A program made the position numbers and the translations under genes. A stretch of DNA of 64,000 bases from Fragum whitleyi. Taxonomy: Eukaryota; Mollusca; Bivalvia; Cardiida; Cardiidae. Under the pieces are notes generated by a model. The model made no database searches, was not told where the DNA came from, and saw only the letters and a program-made list of their open reading frames with translations. The stretch spans positions 310,001 through 374,000 of the forward strand of contig OX411559.1 in NCBI GenBank assembly GCA_948146395.1. Reading direction: 5' to 3'. Shown piece by piece: positions 26,301 through 35,113 of the stretch (positions are counted from its first letter, which is position 1; each line of letters begins with the position of its first letter).

Positions 26301-29300
26301 ACGAATTTGCTTTTCGTATTTACCCCTACAATTTATGTAAAAGGAAATTACTATTTTAGTTTATAATATGATTTACGTTGCGGGAGTGAAATAACCCCGT
26401 TGAATATTTTTGATATTACACGGGTGTTATCACACTAGTGGAATAACTATGCAAATGAGCTCAAAGCGAATAGTAACGCTATTTTGTAACCGCGAAAATG
26501 ACGTCATAATGTATATATTGTGACGTCGGTTTTAAGCGGCGTTATAAGTTTCGCAGAAAATTGAAATGTTGAATTTCTAAAATTCTGCAGATTTTTCGCA
26601 AAAATTGGGGTCATATTATAAATAGAATATAAAATTTGTGCTCATAAAATATCGAATTTATTAAACTCGTCGTCTATAAATAGATAAAAACTCAACGGAG
26701 CCTCGTTTTTATCTGTTTATAGATGACTCGTTTAATAAATTCGGCATTCCATAACCACTCACTCAATATCCTCTATTTATCCCTACAAATAGTTAAATAC
26801 AAAATTACTATTTGGGAATAGTCCTAAAGAGAATGAGTAAAAAGGTGCTCACATTCTTGAAGTATATGAAAATGACACCTTCTTACATTTAGCAATAAAT
26901 CATACTAAAATATTGTACCAAAAGGGTCCAAAAAGTACAAACAAAATTTACATTCTTTACTCACGAATCTGTTTTGGAATTTCAAGTGATCTTTAACCAT
27001 AAGTTTCTTCAATATGTTAATGTCTGCAACATGCATTACTTTTACTGAACCAATAACACCACTGAAACAAGAGGGCCGTTGGCCCTGGGTCGCTCACCTG
27101 AGAAAAAGGCTTCATTACCTAGGTATGTCTATGCAACCACAGAAAAAGAGATTTTCACTTATTCAATCAGATAACATTTGAAATAATCATTCCCCCCCTC
27201 TGCTCCTCCCCTGGACATTATTTATTTAAGCTTTTTCCATAAAAGGTCTGTGATCAGCTAATCTATGCCAGATATACAGGCTGAGTCTGAGACTTTTAAA
27301 GTTTTCTTTAATGAGTTGATCAATCCATGTCAAACATAAAGGCTGTAGGGATTCAAAATTCTCAACAAAGCACTCCCCCTCCCCCAAGATGCTCTGCACC
27401 TGGTGAATCTACAATCATGATTTTAGCTAATTCAATATATGTCCATATGCTGATCATCCATACCAATTTTCAAGTCTGTAGGACTCCTGACTCATTAGAA
27501 GAAGTTTAAAGATTTCAAAAATGATCCAAAGTACTACCCCCTCCCCAAGACACTCAGCACCTGGTGACCCATGATTTTAGCTATTTTTATTAATGTCATT
27601 ATATTGATCACCGATGACAATTTTCAAGTCTGTAGGGTTCCTGATCCAGGAGAAGAATGAGGTCAAAGATTTCAAAATTGATAAAAAGTACTACCCCCTG
27701 CCCCCAAGTGCTCCGCATCTGGTGGCCCTACATTCATGATTTTAGCTATTTTATTTTAGATCCATATGCTTATCATCCATGCAAATATTGAAGTCTGTAG
27801 GGCTCCTTGTTCATTAGAAAATGAAGATTAAAGTTACAAAATTTTTACAAAAGTACTACCCCCTCCCCCTGGTGCTCCGCACCTGGTGGCTTTACAGTCA
27901 TGATTTTAGCTATTTTTATTAAGGTCTATGAGCTGATCCTCCTTTCAAGTCTGTAGGGCTTGTGGTTCAGAAGAAGAAGGTTAAAATATTACAAAATTTT
28001 CACAAAAGTACTACCCTTTCCCCCTTGGTGCTCCGCACCTGGTGAATCTACAGTCATGATTTTAGCTATTTTTATAAAGGTCCATATGCTGATCATCCAT
28101 GCCAATATTCAAATCTGTAGGACTTCTGGTTCAGAAGAAGAAAAAGGTTAAAGATTACAAAATTTACCCAAGGTACTACCCCCTCCCCCTTGGTGCTTCG
28201 CACCTTGTGGCCCTACAAACAAGATTTAAGCTATTTATATTAAGGTCTATGAGCTGATCCTCCATGCCAATTTTCATGTCTGTAGGGCTTGTGGTTCAGA
28301 AGAAGAAGGTTAAAGATAACAAAATTTTCACAAAAGTACTACCCTCTACCCTTTGGTGCTCCGCACCCGGTGAATCTACAGTCATGATTTTAGCTATTTT
28401 TATAAAGGTCCATATGCTGATCATCCATGCCAATATTCAAATCTGTAGGACTTCTGGTTCAGAAGAAGAAAAAGGTTAAAGATTACAAAATTTTCATCAA
28501 AGTACTACCCCCTCCCCCTTGGTGCTCCGCACCTGGTGGCCCTACAAATAAGATTTTAGCTATTTATATTAAGGTCTATGAGCTGATCGTCCATGCCAAT
28601 TTTCAAGTCTGTAGGGCTTCATGATCAGAAGAAGAAGAAGGTTAAAGATTACAAAATTTTCACAAAAGTACTACCCTCTCCCCCCTGGTGCTACGCACCT
28701 GGTGAATCTACAGTCATGGTTTTAGCTATTTTTATAAAGGTCCATATGCTGATCATCTATGCCAATATTCAGATCTGTAGGTCTCCTGGTTCAGAAGAAG
28801 AAAAAGGTTAAAGATTACAAAATTTTCATCAAAGTACTACCCCCTCCCCCTGGTGCTCCGCACCTGGTTGCCCTACAAATTAGATTTTAGCTATTTATAT
28901 AAAGGTCTATGAGGTGATCATACATGCAAAATTTTAAGGCTGTAGGCCTTCATGATCAGAAGAAGAAGAAGGTTAAAGATTACAAAATTTACCCAAGGTA
29001 CTACCCCCTCCCCCCTGGTGCTCCGCACCTGGTGGCCCAACAGATATGATTTTAGCTATTTTTATTAAGGTCTATGAGCTGATCATCCATGCCAAATTTC
29101 AAGGCTGTAGGGCTGCTGGTTCACAGGAAGAAGAATTTTAAAGATTTTCTTAAATTTTTATCTTTGGTTGCCATAGCAACCAGAGTTTTCCACCGATTTC
29201 AATTCTTTTAGCAATTCTTAAAGGGGACCACCTAAGGAACATTTCTGCCAAGTTTGGTTAAAATTGGCCTAGTAGTTTAGGAGGAGATGTCGTTTAAAGA

Positions 29301-32300
29301 AATTGTTGACGGACGACGCACGACGGACAACGGACGACGCACGACGGACGACGCACGGACGCCGGACAAAAGGTGATCACAATAGCTCACTTGAGCACGT
29401 TGTGCTCAGGTGAGCTAAAAACAGTCAATCGAAAGATCAAAGAAAATGTGAAAAGTGAAGGACGATTCACAGAATAAGAGACACAGAAGATAATGAGATA
29501 CGGTAAATTGACATGTTCCTCGATCATAACCATTCAAAATCGGTCGTTTGGCGATCCAAACATTCATTCCTTACACCCATTCAAACCAGTCAGAAACACT
29601 CCAAAATCGTTCATTAACACATTCAAATGGTTCAAAGCGATCGTCATTTTATTCAAATCGATAAAATCTTCAACGATTTTATTGGCTAGTGTGGATTTTT
29701 CAAGAATCTGCTTGGCCAGTGAGGACACTCCGACACAAAAGAACGTAGATATTATTAAAGAGCGGATTTTAATATCGCTTATTTCGACCAATTCGGCGAA
29801 TTTGAAATATTAGAATACCACCCTTTAATTTCTCATTCAAATTTCGATATTCTACCTCATTCAATTTCATTCTGATATCATTCCAAAATCACTCCCGATG
29901 TCAATTTTGCAATTTGTAAGCCGAAACGAGATATGTATCAGTCTATAAGACAAAGGTTCTAAGAGACAAACCATTTGGTTTGCGAAGGAGGATACAACGG
30001 ATTGAAAAAAAAACGAAACTAAATGGTATACGTAATTAAATGACACCCATTTGCTTTAGAAGTATGTGCCTTAGTGTGATACAGTAAGATTTAGCTGTAG
30101 TTTTTGTTGTTGTTGTTGTTGTTGTTGTTTGTTTTGAACCTTCTTCAGTTAATATTTATAAGTGAAAGCGCAAACTATTTCTGAGACATTCTCATTCAAA
30201 ATACTAGGTAGTTAGTTCAAGTAGAGGATAGAACTAAACTTGGTTTATATTCTAAAATATACCAAGACATTCACAATTAACACCAATTGTTAAATGACTC
30301 TAGCTAAATACTCACCCAGTTACTGGTCCATAAGTTTCATACGCTATACGGTCATTTTCATCTTGTGTCTGAAATAAACTTGTTATTTTACGATAGTTTT
30401 TTTTTTTTTCATTCCCATGTTTGAAACAGTAGTACCGCCTCGCATTACCATTATATCGCCCTTGTTTATTGTAAAATACATACATTTATCTTGGGGTCTT
30501 CGTGTATACATACATGTTTGAGTGAGCGGTCAAGGGTCGATTTCGGCTCTACAGGTAGAGATTAAATTGACCTATGACCAATGACTTCGACTTGTGTATC
30601 TATAATCAGTGCAATATACTTAAAACCAGTATTTTTAGCCCTACAGATGACAAAGTGCTCAAGGTGAGCTATTGTGACCGTGTGCCGACCGTTGTCAGCT
30701 TTGATCTAATGTGCACTCTAGAGGCCACATTTGGCTCAAAGGTCTTGACACTTGCTCAAAATGTCTATCTCCATCAAATCAAGTTTGAAATTGGGTAAGG
30801 TGGGGTCAAAAATAGGGTCAATAGGTCAATTTTTTGATAAACCATGGTGCACTCTTGGATCGAACATTTTGCTTCTTTGTCAGAATGTTCGTCTTGAAAT
30901 CTTACAGTAGTTTGAAAAAGGGGAAAACTAGGATAAATCTTCAAATCTAGAAAATCTTTTTTAGTACTTAAGAGGCAACATATAATTTGACTCATTTTTT
31001 GTCTTCGTGATACCTTTGAATTTTGTTGAGCCAGTAATCAATTTCAAATAAGTAATATTGACACTTTGCCACCTTTGTCAGCTATATGCCTCGGGACCAA
31101 CGCTCCTCTTGTCGTAGATATTTTGGCATCATCGGGATTTCTGAGCATAAAGACTTTTCAAACACTTGTGCGAGGCATAATTCATAAAAAAAATCTTCTT
31201 AAAAAATGAGGACATTTCGCTCAAATTTATAGGGAATAGACATTTTTGTTTAATCACTCAAGCTATGAAATTCAAACCTACCCTCATAAATGCATCAAGT
31301 AAATTGCCGATCACTGGTAACGGAAAACCACCCTTTATGTTATACTTCGCTTTCCAAGCCAGGGTTTTGAACCAATCAAATCTGAAATTTAACATAATCA
31401 TTAAATAGGATCTTAAGGGGGTGCGAAATAACGGACACGTTGAAAATTGCGACAGACTGTTTAAAGGTCGAAGGTGTGATTTGTCGGTCGTCAAAAGGTA
31501 ACAACTATTGAGCAATGAATTCCCAATATTTCGAATGCTAAGCAACTTTTTTACACGTTATCTTAAAACCAGTCAATTCTTTGTGGAAACTAATATCACA
31601 TTGGCCAGCAAGGTCGAATGATGGTTTTGTTGAATTGAACAATTTGCGGTCTCGATTTCAGGGTAATTATTAATAAATTTTCATTTTTACGAGTACCATG
31701 GAAGTCTAAAAGTCCTGACTTCAAACGATGTAGAGTACAAGATACTGCCTGCGTTCAAAACGACAAAACGGTGCAAATCGTTCGGGTACAAAGCGGAGTT
31801 AAATTCGTACACAGTTTTCAATTATTTATAGGTTTGAACGCGGGGTTAATGCTGTCAAAAATAACATTTGAGTTGTTGTTGTTGCTTACTTTCTTGCTTG
31901 TTTGTTTTGTTTTGTTTCGTTGTTTTTGCCTGTTTGTTACATTATCGGGGATTAGCCGTAAGAAAATCATGTATTATTTTATACATACCTGCCAAGCATT
32001 TACTGATTCATATCTAGATAATTTCATATTTTCAAATCGCATCCATTATATCAGGGGTGTCAACCATTCGGAACTCCTTCTGTCAATCTTAAGATTGGTC
32101 GAAGGTGATCCGAATGGGGTGTCAACCAGCAAGGCCTTTGGATAGTCGCCATTTTGTCGGGGTATATATAAAAATGACATAACGCATCGAAAGTATTAGG
32201 CAAGCCATGTTCACATATACTTCATCTGAAAATGGGAAGTATAATATGACCTACGTCGCGAGAGTGAAATAACCCTGTTGAATATTTTCGATATTACACG

Positions 32301-33302
32301 GGTATTATTGCACTAGTGGAATAACTATGCAAATGAGCTAAGAATGAATAGCATCGTTATATTTTCGTTATGAAAATGACGTCAAATAATGCATTTGATG
32401 ACATCATTTCGCAAACGGCGTTGTATGTTTCGCCGAATAACTAGAATTTATAAATATCTGGAATTTATTCTTTGTATCACAAAAAATTAGACCCACTAGG
32501 TCGTATAATAAATAGTTTATTGAATTTGTGCTCATTAAGTACCGAATTAATTAAAATCGTGATCTGAAACAGATAAAAACTCGGCGAAGCCACGTTTTGA
32601 TCTTATAATAGAAGACTCATTCAATAAATTCGGTATTCAATGACGACCCATTCGATATCCTTTTTATATTTTCGCCGTAAAAGTGTATAATAAATGACTA
32701 GAAATATTTTGGAAGCTCTAAACACTTATTATCAATAATCAATTCTCACAACCGAGTTAGATATTTTTCATACAATACACTTATTATTATATTTATCTTA
32801 TAACCGATATTTGTCTTGTTTTTGTCGATTTTTTTTAACTGAAATGCAAGTTTCTAAAAATAACCGCATTATATTTGAGTTCTATAAATAACTATGTGAC
32901 ATCATAAAAAATATCATACGGGATGTTATCACACGGGTATTTGTATAGTTATAAGAAAAATCATTTTCCCCCTCTTCTTCAGCGTAATCTAAGTTTTATC
33001 AGTGCTAGGGATACTCTCCCCATTTTACCCCTACAGCATTGTTGTACTGCTCATTGTAATCTTTCTAGCCTTGAGTTGTCCTGATTTGATTTTGGGTGCG
33101 GTAGGTCTTTGATAAAACTCCTGAGGACCAGATATCACAGCTAAAGTAAGCCTGTTTTTCTGTTAACTGAATACAAAATATATTTACTTTACTGAGATTA
33201 TAATAGATAACGATTATTTCAAACATATACTTACAAGATCATAGTTATAACTCCAATCAAAATGACATTTACAAGATATATTCCTGTTTCAAATACCTCC
33301 AT
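14264..33302 (-). CDS. Cytochrome P450, CYP3-clan (complete, 14 coding exons)
   Basis: Predicted haem-thiolate monooxygenase of 506 residues, likely anchored in the ER and partnered with NADPH-P450 reductase; the substrate cannot be inferred. Exons (minus strand): 33302-33235, 31381-31282, 30368-30316, 27061-26965, 25789-25670, 24076-23988, 23543-23392, 22255-22125, 21646-21568, 20409-20252, 19198-19107, 18196-18053, 17143-16981, 14338-14264. They sum to 1521 nt, and every intron is GT-AG with matching phase. Seen motifs: hydrophobic anchor (about 7-23), FPLPVIGN (42-49), WKRVR (128-132), I-helix AGYETT (313-318), ETLR (370-373), PERF (426-429) and [10 protein letters not shown] (445-454, ligand Cys452). 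AGYETT and overall length fit CYP3A-like members of the CYP3 clan. No stop or frameshift, so it appears intact. The least certain parts are the terminal exon and the weak donor of exon 5 (GTTGGG). Confidence 0.93.
14356..14800. mobile_element. CAGTTA-family MITE in P450 intron 13
   Basis: CAGTTAAGAACATCGTGAAA at one end and the inverted GTAATTAACTG at the other, flanked by TA on both sides. Central palindrome with AATTTTGTTC/GAACAAAATT arms (about 14460-14512), then a poly(C) run. Confidence 0.9.
15409..15811. mobile_element. CAGTTA-family MITE in P450 intron 13
   Basis: TIRs TAGTTAATAACATCG (first base changed) and GTCAATTTCACGACG...TTAACTG. Left TA kept, right TA mutated to TG. Central palindrome near 15530. 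Confidence 0.85.
15829..16256. repeat. Minisatellite, five ~85-bp units built of small hairpins
   Basis: Five nearly identical units with AGTACTACAACAGCGATGTC, a poly(A) stretch of variable length, CACCAAAATTATTTGGTG, CGAAGTCCTTCG and ACCGACCGGT. Units differ mainly in A-run length. Reading frames on both strands are by-products of the repeat. Lies in P450 intron 13. Confidence 0.95.
16257..16465 (+). mobile_element. SINE-like element in P450 intron 13
   Basis: The 3' part reads GATATAACTGAAAAAATGTT, then AAAGCGGCGTTAAACTCCAT, and ends in tandem CAATCAATCAAT, a tail common in bivalve tRNA-derived SINEs. No clear tRNA head is visible here. Confidence 0.6.
16539..16969. mobile_element. CAGTTA-family MITE abutting P450 exon 13 donor
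   Basis: CAGTTAACAACATCGTGAAA at the left and inverted TGTAATTAACTG at the right; left TA, right TT. Central palindrome near 16640-16695. Its right end is 11 nt from the exon 13 donor. Confidence 0.9.
16981..17143 (-). CDS. P450 exon 13 (haem-binding loop)
   Basis: Residues 429-482. [20 protein letters not shown] carries the Cys452 thiolate ligand. Acceptor TTTTTAG, donor GTAAGC; a MITE begins 11 nt into the intron. Confidence 0.97.
17644..18040. mobile_element. CAGTTA-family MITE abutting P450 exon 12 donor
   Basis: TA, then CAATTAATCATATCGTGAAA at the left; a disrupted TIR ending TTTCTAACTG then TA at the right. The interior is in the opposite orientation to neighbouring copies. Confidence 0.8.
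18053..18196 (-). CDS. P450 exon 12
   Basis: Residues 381-427 plus two bases of Arg428: [20 protein letters not shown] to FIPER. Donor GTTAGT; a MITE begins 12 nt into the intron. Acceptor TATTTCAG. Confidence 0.95.
18366..18562 (-). mobile_element. tRNA-derived SINE in P450 intron 11
   Basis: On the minus strand TTGCCGAGTGGTTAGC (A box) is followed about 45 nt later by GCGGGTTCGAGCTCC (B box), then a non-tRNA body. The spacing fits a pol III promoter. No intact tRNA fold, so not a functional tRNA. Confidence 0.7.
19107..19198 (-). CDS. P450 exon 11 (K-helix ExxR)
   Basis: Residues 350-379 plus two bases of Arg380. [19 protein letters not shown] contains ETLR and the PPV segment. Acceptor TACCTTAAG, donor GTAAGC. 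Confidence 0.95.
19590..20232. mobile_element. Element with iterated AAAAAGGCCC ends in P450 intron 10
   Basis: The left ~140 bp repeats 'AAAAAGGCCCANTG' about eight times. The right ~100 bp contains the complement ('GGGCCTTTTTGAAC', 'GGGCCGTTTTGACC') in inverted orientation. The ends flank a ~400-bp AT-rich middle without coding signal. Confidence 0.75.
20252..20409 (-). CDS. P450 exon 10 (I-helix)
   Basis: Residues 298-349. [20 protein letters not shown] contains the oxygen-activation motif AGYETT. Acceptor CATTACAG, donor GTGAGT. The donor is about 20 bp from the end of an intronic element with iterated ends. Confidence 0.96.
20470..21560. other. P450 intron 9 interior, nothing recognised
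   Basis: AT-rich intron sequence without a repeat family I can name. Confidence 0.5.
21568..21646 (-). CDS. P450 exon 9
   Basis: Residues 271-296 plus one base of Lys297: [18 protein letters not shown] and onward, matching the usual 'RxDxLQLML' segment before the I-helix. Acceptor TGTTTCAG, donor GTAAAG. Confidence 0.92.
22125..22255 (-). CDS. P450 exon 8 (F-G region)
   Basis: Residues 228-270: [18 protein letters not shown] then [18 protein letters not shown], covering the substrate-access F-G region and G-helix. Acceptor TACTTTTCAG, donor GTAAGT. Confidence 0.92.
22260..23388. other. P450 intron 7 interior
   Basis: AT-rich. Near 23280-23340 a fragment reads 'GACCTTGACC' and 'CCCGATCTATCGATG', shared with the 3' end of the element at 55.3 kb, so it is probably a decayed relative. 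Confidence 0.45.
23392..23543 (-). CDS. P450 exon 7
   Basis: Residues 177-226 plus one base of Phe227. Contains [20 protein letters not shown], the conserved E-helix 'DVIAGTAFG' region of CYP3-clan proteins. Acceptor ATTTTCAG, donor GTAATA. Confidence 0.93.
23752..23812. repeat. Imperfect hairpin related to 25432-25477
   Basis: GCAAAGACCCTAG...GGCCAGAGTCTTTGC. The right arm shares GGCTGGCCAGAGTCTTTGC with the hairpin in intron 5. Lies in intron 6. Confidence 0.6.
23988..24076 (-). CDS. P450 exon 6
   Basis: Residues 147-175 plus two bases of Leu176: [19 protein letters not shown] and onward. Acceptor TTTCTTTAG, donor GTATGT. Confidence 0.92.
24625..25055. mobile_element. CAGTTA-family MITE in P450 intron 5
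   Basis: CAGAACGTCGTGGAATTGAC at the left and TCAATTTCACGATGTGGTTAACTG (two pieces of one TIR) at the right, flanked by TA on both sides. Interior palindrome near 24720-24780. Confidence 0.9.
25432..25477. repeat. Short hairpin, 20-bp arms and 6-nt loop
   Basis: AAGACTCTGGCCAGTCTGTG pairs with its inverted copy across TAGATG with a single G-T change. In P450 intron 5. Confidence 0.85.
25670..25789 (-). CDS. P450 exon 5 (C-helix)
   Basis: Residues 107-146, containing [20 protein letters not shown] with the haem-propionate WxxxR. Acceptor TTATTTCAG. Donor GTTGGG is weak, but frame and homology join exactly to exon 6 (MLGEMK). Confidence 0.92.
26366..26765 (+). repeat. Dispersed repeat A (copy 1), P450 intron 4
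   Basis: Matches 32247-32645 over about 400 bp: 'GAGTGAAATAACCC', 'ATATTACACGGGT', 'GGAATAACTATGCAAATGAG'. The 3' part is a hairpin around 'AGATAAAAACTC...TTTTTATCTGTTTATAG'. Confidence 0.8.
26965..27061 (-). CDS. P450 exon 4
   Basis: Residues 75-106, [20 protein letters not shown] and onward, ending NRF. The acceptor TTGTTTCAG lies four bases from the start of a Helitron-like element (27067), which supplies the pyrimidine-rich CCCTCTTG stretch upstream. Donor GTGAGT. Confidence 0.9.
27067..29415 (+). mobile_element. Helitron-like element with ~160-bp tandem core, P450 intron 3
   Basis: Starts ACAAGAGGGCCGTTGGCCCT and ends with GAGCACGTTGTGCTC (hairpin), AGGTGAG, then CTAAAAA, a Helitron-type 3' terminus. 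About twelve ~160-bp units each contain 'TCTGTAGG', 'AGTACTACCCCCTCCCCC', 'GTGCTCCGCACCTGGTG' and 'ATGATTTTAGCTATTT'. A degenerate ACGGACGACGCACG run precedes the 3' end. No coding capacity. Its 5' end touches the acceptor region of exon 4. Confidence 0.88.
29500..29930. mobile_element. CAGTTA-family MITE, decayed, P450 intron 3
   Basis: The interior 'ACCAGTCAGAAACACTCC', 'CGCTTATTTCG' and 'CTCATTCAATTTCATTCTG' match reversed copies elsewhere. TIRs are degraded to AAATTGACATG and GTCAATTTTGCAA. Confidence 0.55.
30104..30130. repeat. (GTT)n microsatellite
   Basis: About nine GTT units in P450 intron 3. Confidence 0.95.
30316..30368 (-). CDS. P450 exon 3
   Basis: Residues 57-73 plus two bases of Gly74: [17 protein letters not shown]. 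Acceptor TTATTTCAG, donor GTGAGT. The YGPV segment is the usual strand 1-1 entry of CYP3-clan proteins. Confidence 0.9.
30655..31120 (-). mobile_element. Short Helitron-like element, P450 intron 2
   Basis: Same family as 1838-2965 but with only about one and a half core units ('GAGGCCACATTTGGC', 'CATCAAATCAAGTTTGAAATT'). The minus-strand 5' end reads GACAAGAGGAGCGTTGGTCC. The 3' end has the AGCTCACCTTGAGCAC-type sequence. Confidence 0.65.
31282..31381 (-). CDS. P450 exon 2 (proline-rich hinge)
   Basis: Residues 24-56 after one carried base. Contains [10 protein letters not shown] and [10 protein letters not shown], the hinge after the anchor. Acceptor AAATTTCAG, donor GTAGGT. Confidence 0.93.
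32054..32125. repeat. Inverted repeat flanked by GGGGTGTCAACC
   Basis: CCATTCGGA...CAATCTTAAGATTG...TCCGAATGG forms a ~30-bp-arm palindrome centred on CTTAAG. The 12-mer GGGGTGTCAACC occurs directly repeated at both sides. In P450 intron 1. Confidence 0.75.
32247..32645 (+). repeat. Dispersed repeat A (copy 2), P450 intron 1
   Basis: Diverged direct copy of 26366-26765, retaining the terminal hairpin region. Confidence 0.8.
33235..33302 (-). CDS. P450 exon 1 (start, membrane anchor)
   Basis: Encodes residues 1-22 plus two bases of Leu23. It starts in AACCATGG, a good initiation context, and reads [17 protein letters not shown] before a hydrophobic run. Donor GTAAGT. The split codon joins cleanly to exon 2. 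Confidence 0.88.
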
Positions 33303-33360
33303 GGTTAGTAAAGAGCTGAATATATAACTACTTCACAAGACATAAAATATAACAACCACA
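33303..33360 (-). promoter_or_regulatory. Possible P450 core promoter
   Basis: On the minus strand TTATATATTC lies about 20 nt upstream of the ATG, and TTATATTTTATG about 40-50 nt upstream. Either could act as a TATA box with a very short leader, or the true promoter may lie upstream of a non-coding exon. No transcript data. Confidence 0.25.
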
Positions 33361-33399
33361 GAAACAAAAAGAAGAACAAAAGTTACACGAATTTACTCA

Positions 33400-34590
33400 A
33401 GTTATTTTGTTTTGCTTTCACAACCGCAAGTTTAAATATGCTGAGTGACTTAAAAAAACGCAACAAAGAAAATTTCAATTTAGAGAATGGAATAGTTAAT
33501 ACGTTTTTACTTAATGAAGATACTTTGTCTATCATGTTGATCAAGGAAGATGCTCTGTAAGATCGACTTATCGTTGTTCGATGAGACGTTTTGGTTAGTT
33601 CCGGTATGCCCAATCCTCTTTTATCATTCCATTTGTCAGTATGGATCGCTTTCAAAAAAACAACAACACAAGTTAGAAAGATACTTAACAATAGACATAT
33701 CAAAAACTATTTAAGCAGATGAAATCAGGTCACTCAATTTAAAACGTCCATAATAATCGAGAATGCAACAAGGACAATTGTTCATTAGCACCTGGACGTC
33801 GTAAACCTCGATAAGTCTTAAACAAAATATTGAGTTAAGATTCCTTGAATTGAAAATTTGTAAGGTAGGACCTTGAGAATAAAGATTTTCAGAAGACAGT
33901 ATGTGTTAGAATAGCGCTTGCATCACGCCGTCAACAAGTGTAAGCTCAGCCCTTAACGACATGTCTATAAAAGATAAGAAAGCAAAATTAGAAAGCATGA
34001 ACAAGATTTGGTACCGAATCTAATTCACGTTTAAGTGTACAACGTTAGTGGTTTTATGTCAGGAATGTCAAAGGGTGTAAGTGACGCCATTTCTAGTTAA
34101 TTAGACGAAGTTACTATGTATGGTACCGTCTTCGGATCTAAGGTGCTTAAAAAGGTAGAATTAATCATTTTTTTACCCTATTGATTCATTTACTCTTAAA
34201 TTTGTTTGGCGTTTGATTCATTTAAAGCGATAAAAGATATCTTCCCAACATTAGGACAATAGAGAAATTTCAATTTCAAAGGGTGTGTGTAAAAAAAAAC
34301 CCTCGCAGTAACTAGGATTCAGAGAATGTTCAAAATGGAATAAATAAGGGGTGATAGGTTACTTGTTTAGATTACAAAATGATTTCATTTAAGCCCGAGT
34401 TTATCACTTATATTTGCATAAGTGATGTTTCCTAGGTATTGCGTTTTAAAGTCGCTCAGTGTACGAATTAGGGTTTAACAATAGGTCAATGTGTATACCA
34501 TTTTCACTACGATAGATGATATCTAAGGACATATAAAACTGAATTCTTTTACGTGGTCAAAATAACAATGCGACCAGACCGACTTTGGTT
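33400..34590. other. P450 upstream region, no gene recognised
   Basis: AT-rich. A 106-codon minus-strand ORF (33383-33703) has no recognisable domain and is probably chance. Confidence 0.45.
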
Positions 34591-34596
34591 CATGTA

Positions 34597-35113
34597 CAGC
34601 CAAACCTGTGTTAGTGGTCACCTGTTTTCAGTAAGCAACCTGTATTAAGCAAGCGACCACGGAGTTCCAAAATGGATAAATTGCACAGAAATTACCCTGT
34701 ATTAAGCATGCACCTGTCAAAAGCAAGCACTTTTTAAATGTCCCTTAGGTGCTTGCTTAACACAGTTGTGACTGTATTTGAATAAGACATATCCATTTCT
34801 GTTACATGTAAAGCCCATCTTGCTCGAGCGGCCACGTCGATCAAGCGACTTTTTATATTAATCGCCTGTTTTCAAAATTCTATAACTCAAAAGTAGATCT
34901 AATTGGTCCATATCCCATGTTGTTTAAACCACTAGAATCGTTTCAATATCCTATTTAGTTTTAAACTTAAAGAATTCTTTAAAAATGACAAAAACATACT
35001 AATTCAATCAGATTATGTTTCTTATTTCTAAACAAAGCGTGTACATAGAGACCATTCTCTTCATCGACGGCGTTTCGTGGTCTCGTAAGTGGTCGCCTAT
35101 TAAAGTTTTACTG
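34597..35113. mobile_element. MITE with TA-flanked CAGTMAAACCT-type ends
   Basis: Begins TA then CAGCCAAACCTGTGTTAGTG and ends inverted ('AAGTGGTCGCCTATTAAAG' then TTTTACTG and TA). Iterated 'CTGTATTAAGCAAGCGACC'-like motifs lie inside both ends. No coding region. Confidence 0.7.

Noticed and set aside
27327..28811. Series of 60-70-codon ORFs with similar sequences
   Set aside because: Successive units of the ~160-bp tandem core of a Helitron-like element, not a gene family.
27067..29415. CRISPR-like array because of regular ~160-bp repeats
   Set aside because: Repeats are contiguous with no unique spacers, far longer than CRISPR repeats, in a eukaryotic intron, and bounded by Helitron-type ends.
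33383..33703. 106-codon minus-strand ORF just upstream of the P450
   Set aside because: Low-complexity Ser/Leu/Lys composition typical of AT-rich DNA, no splice link to exon 1, no family resemblance.
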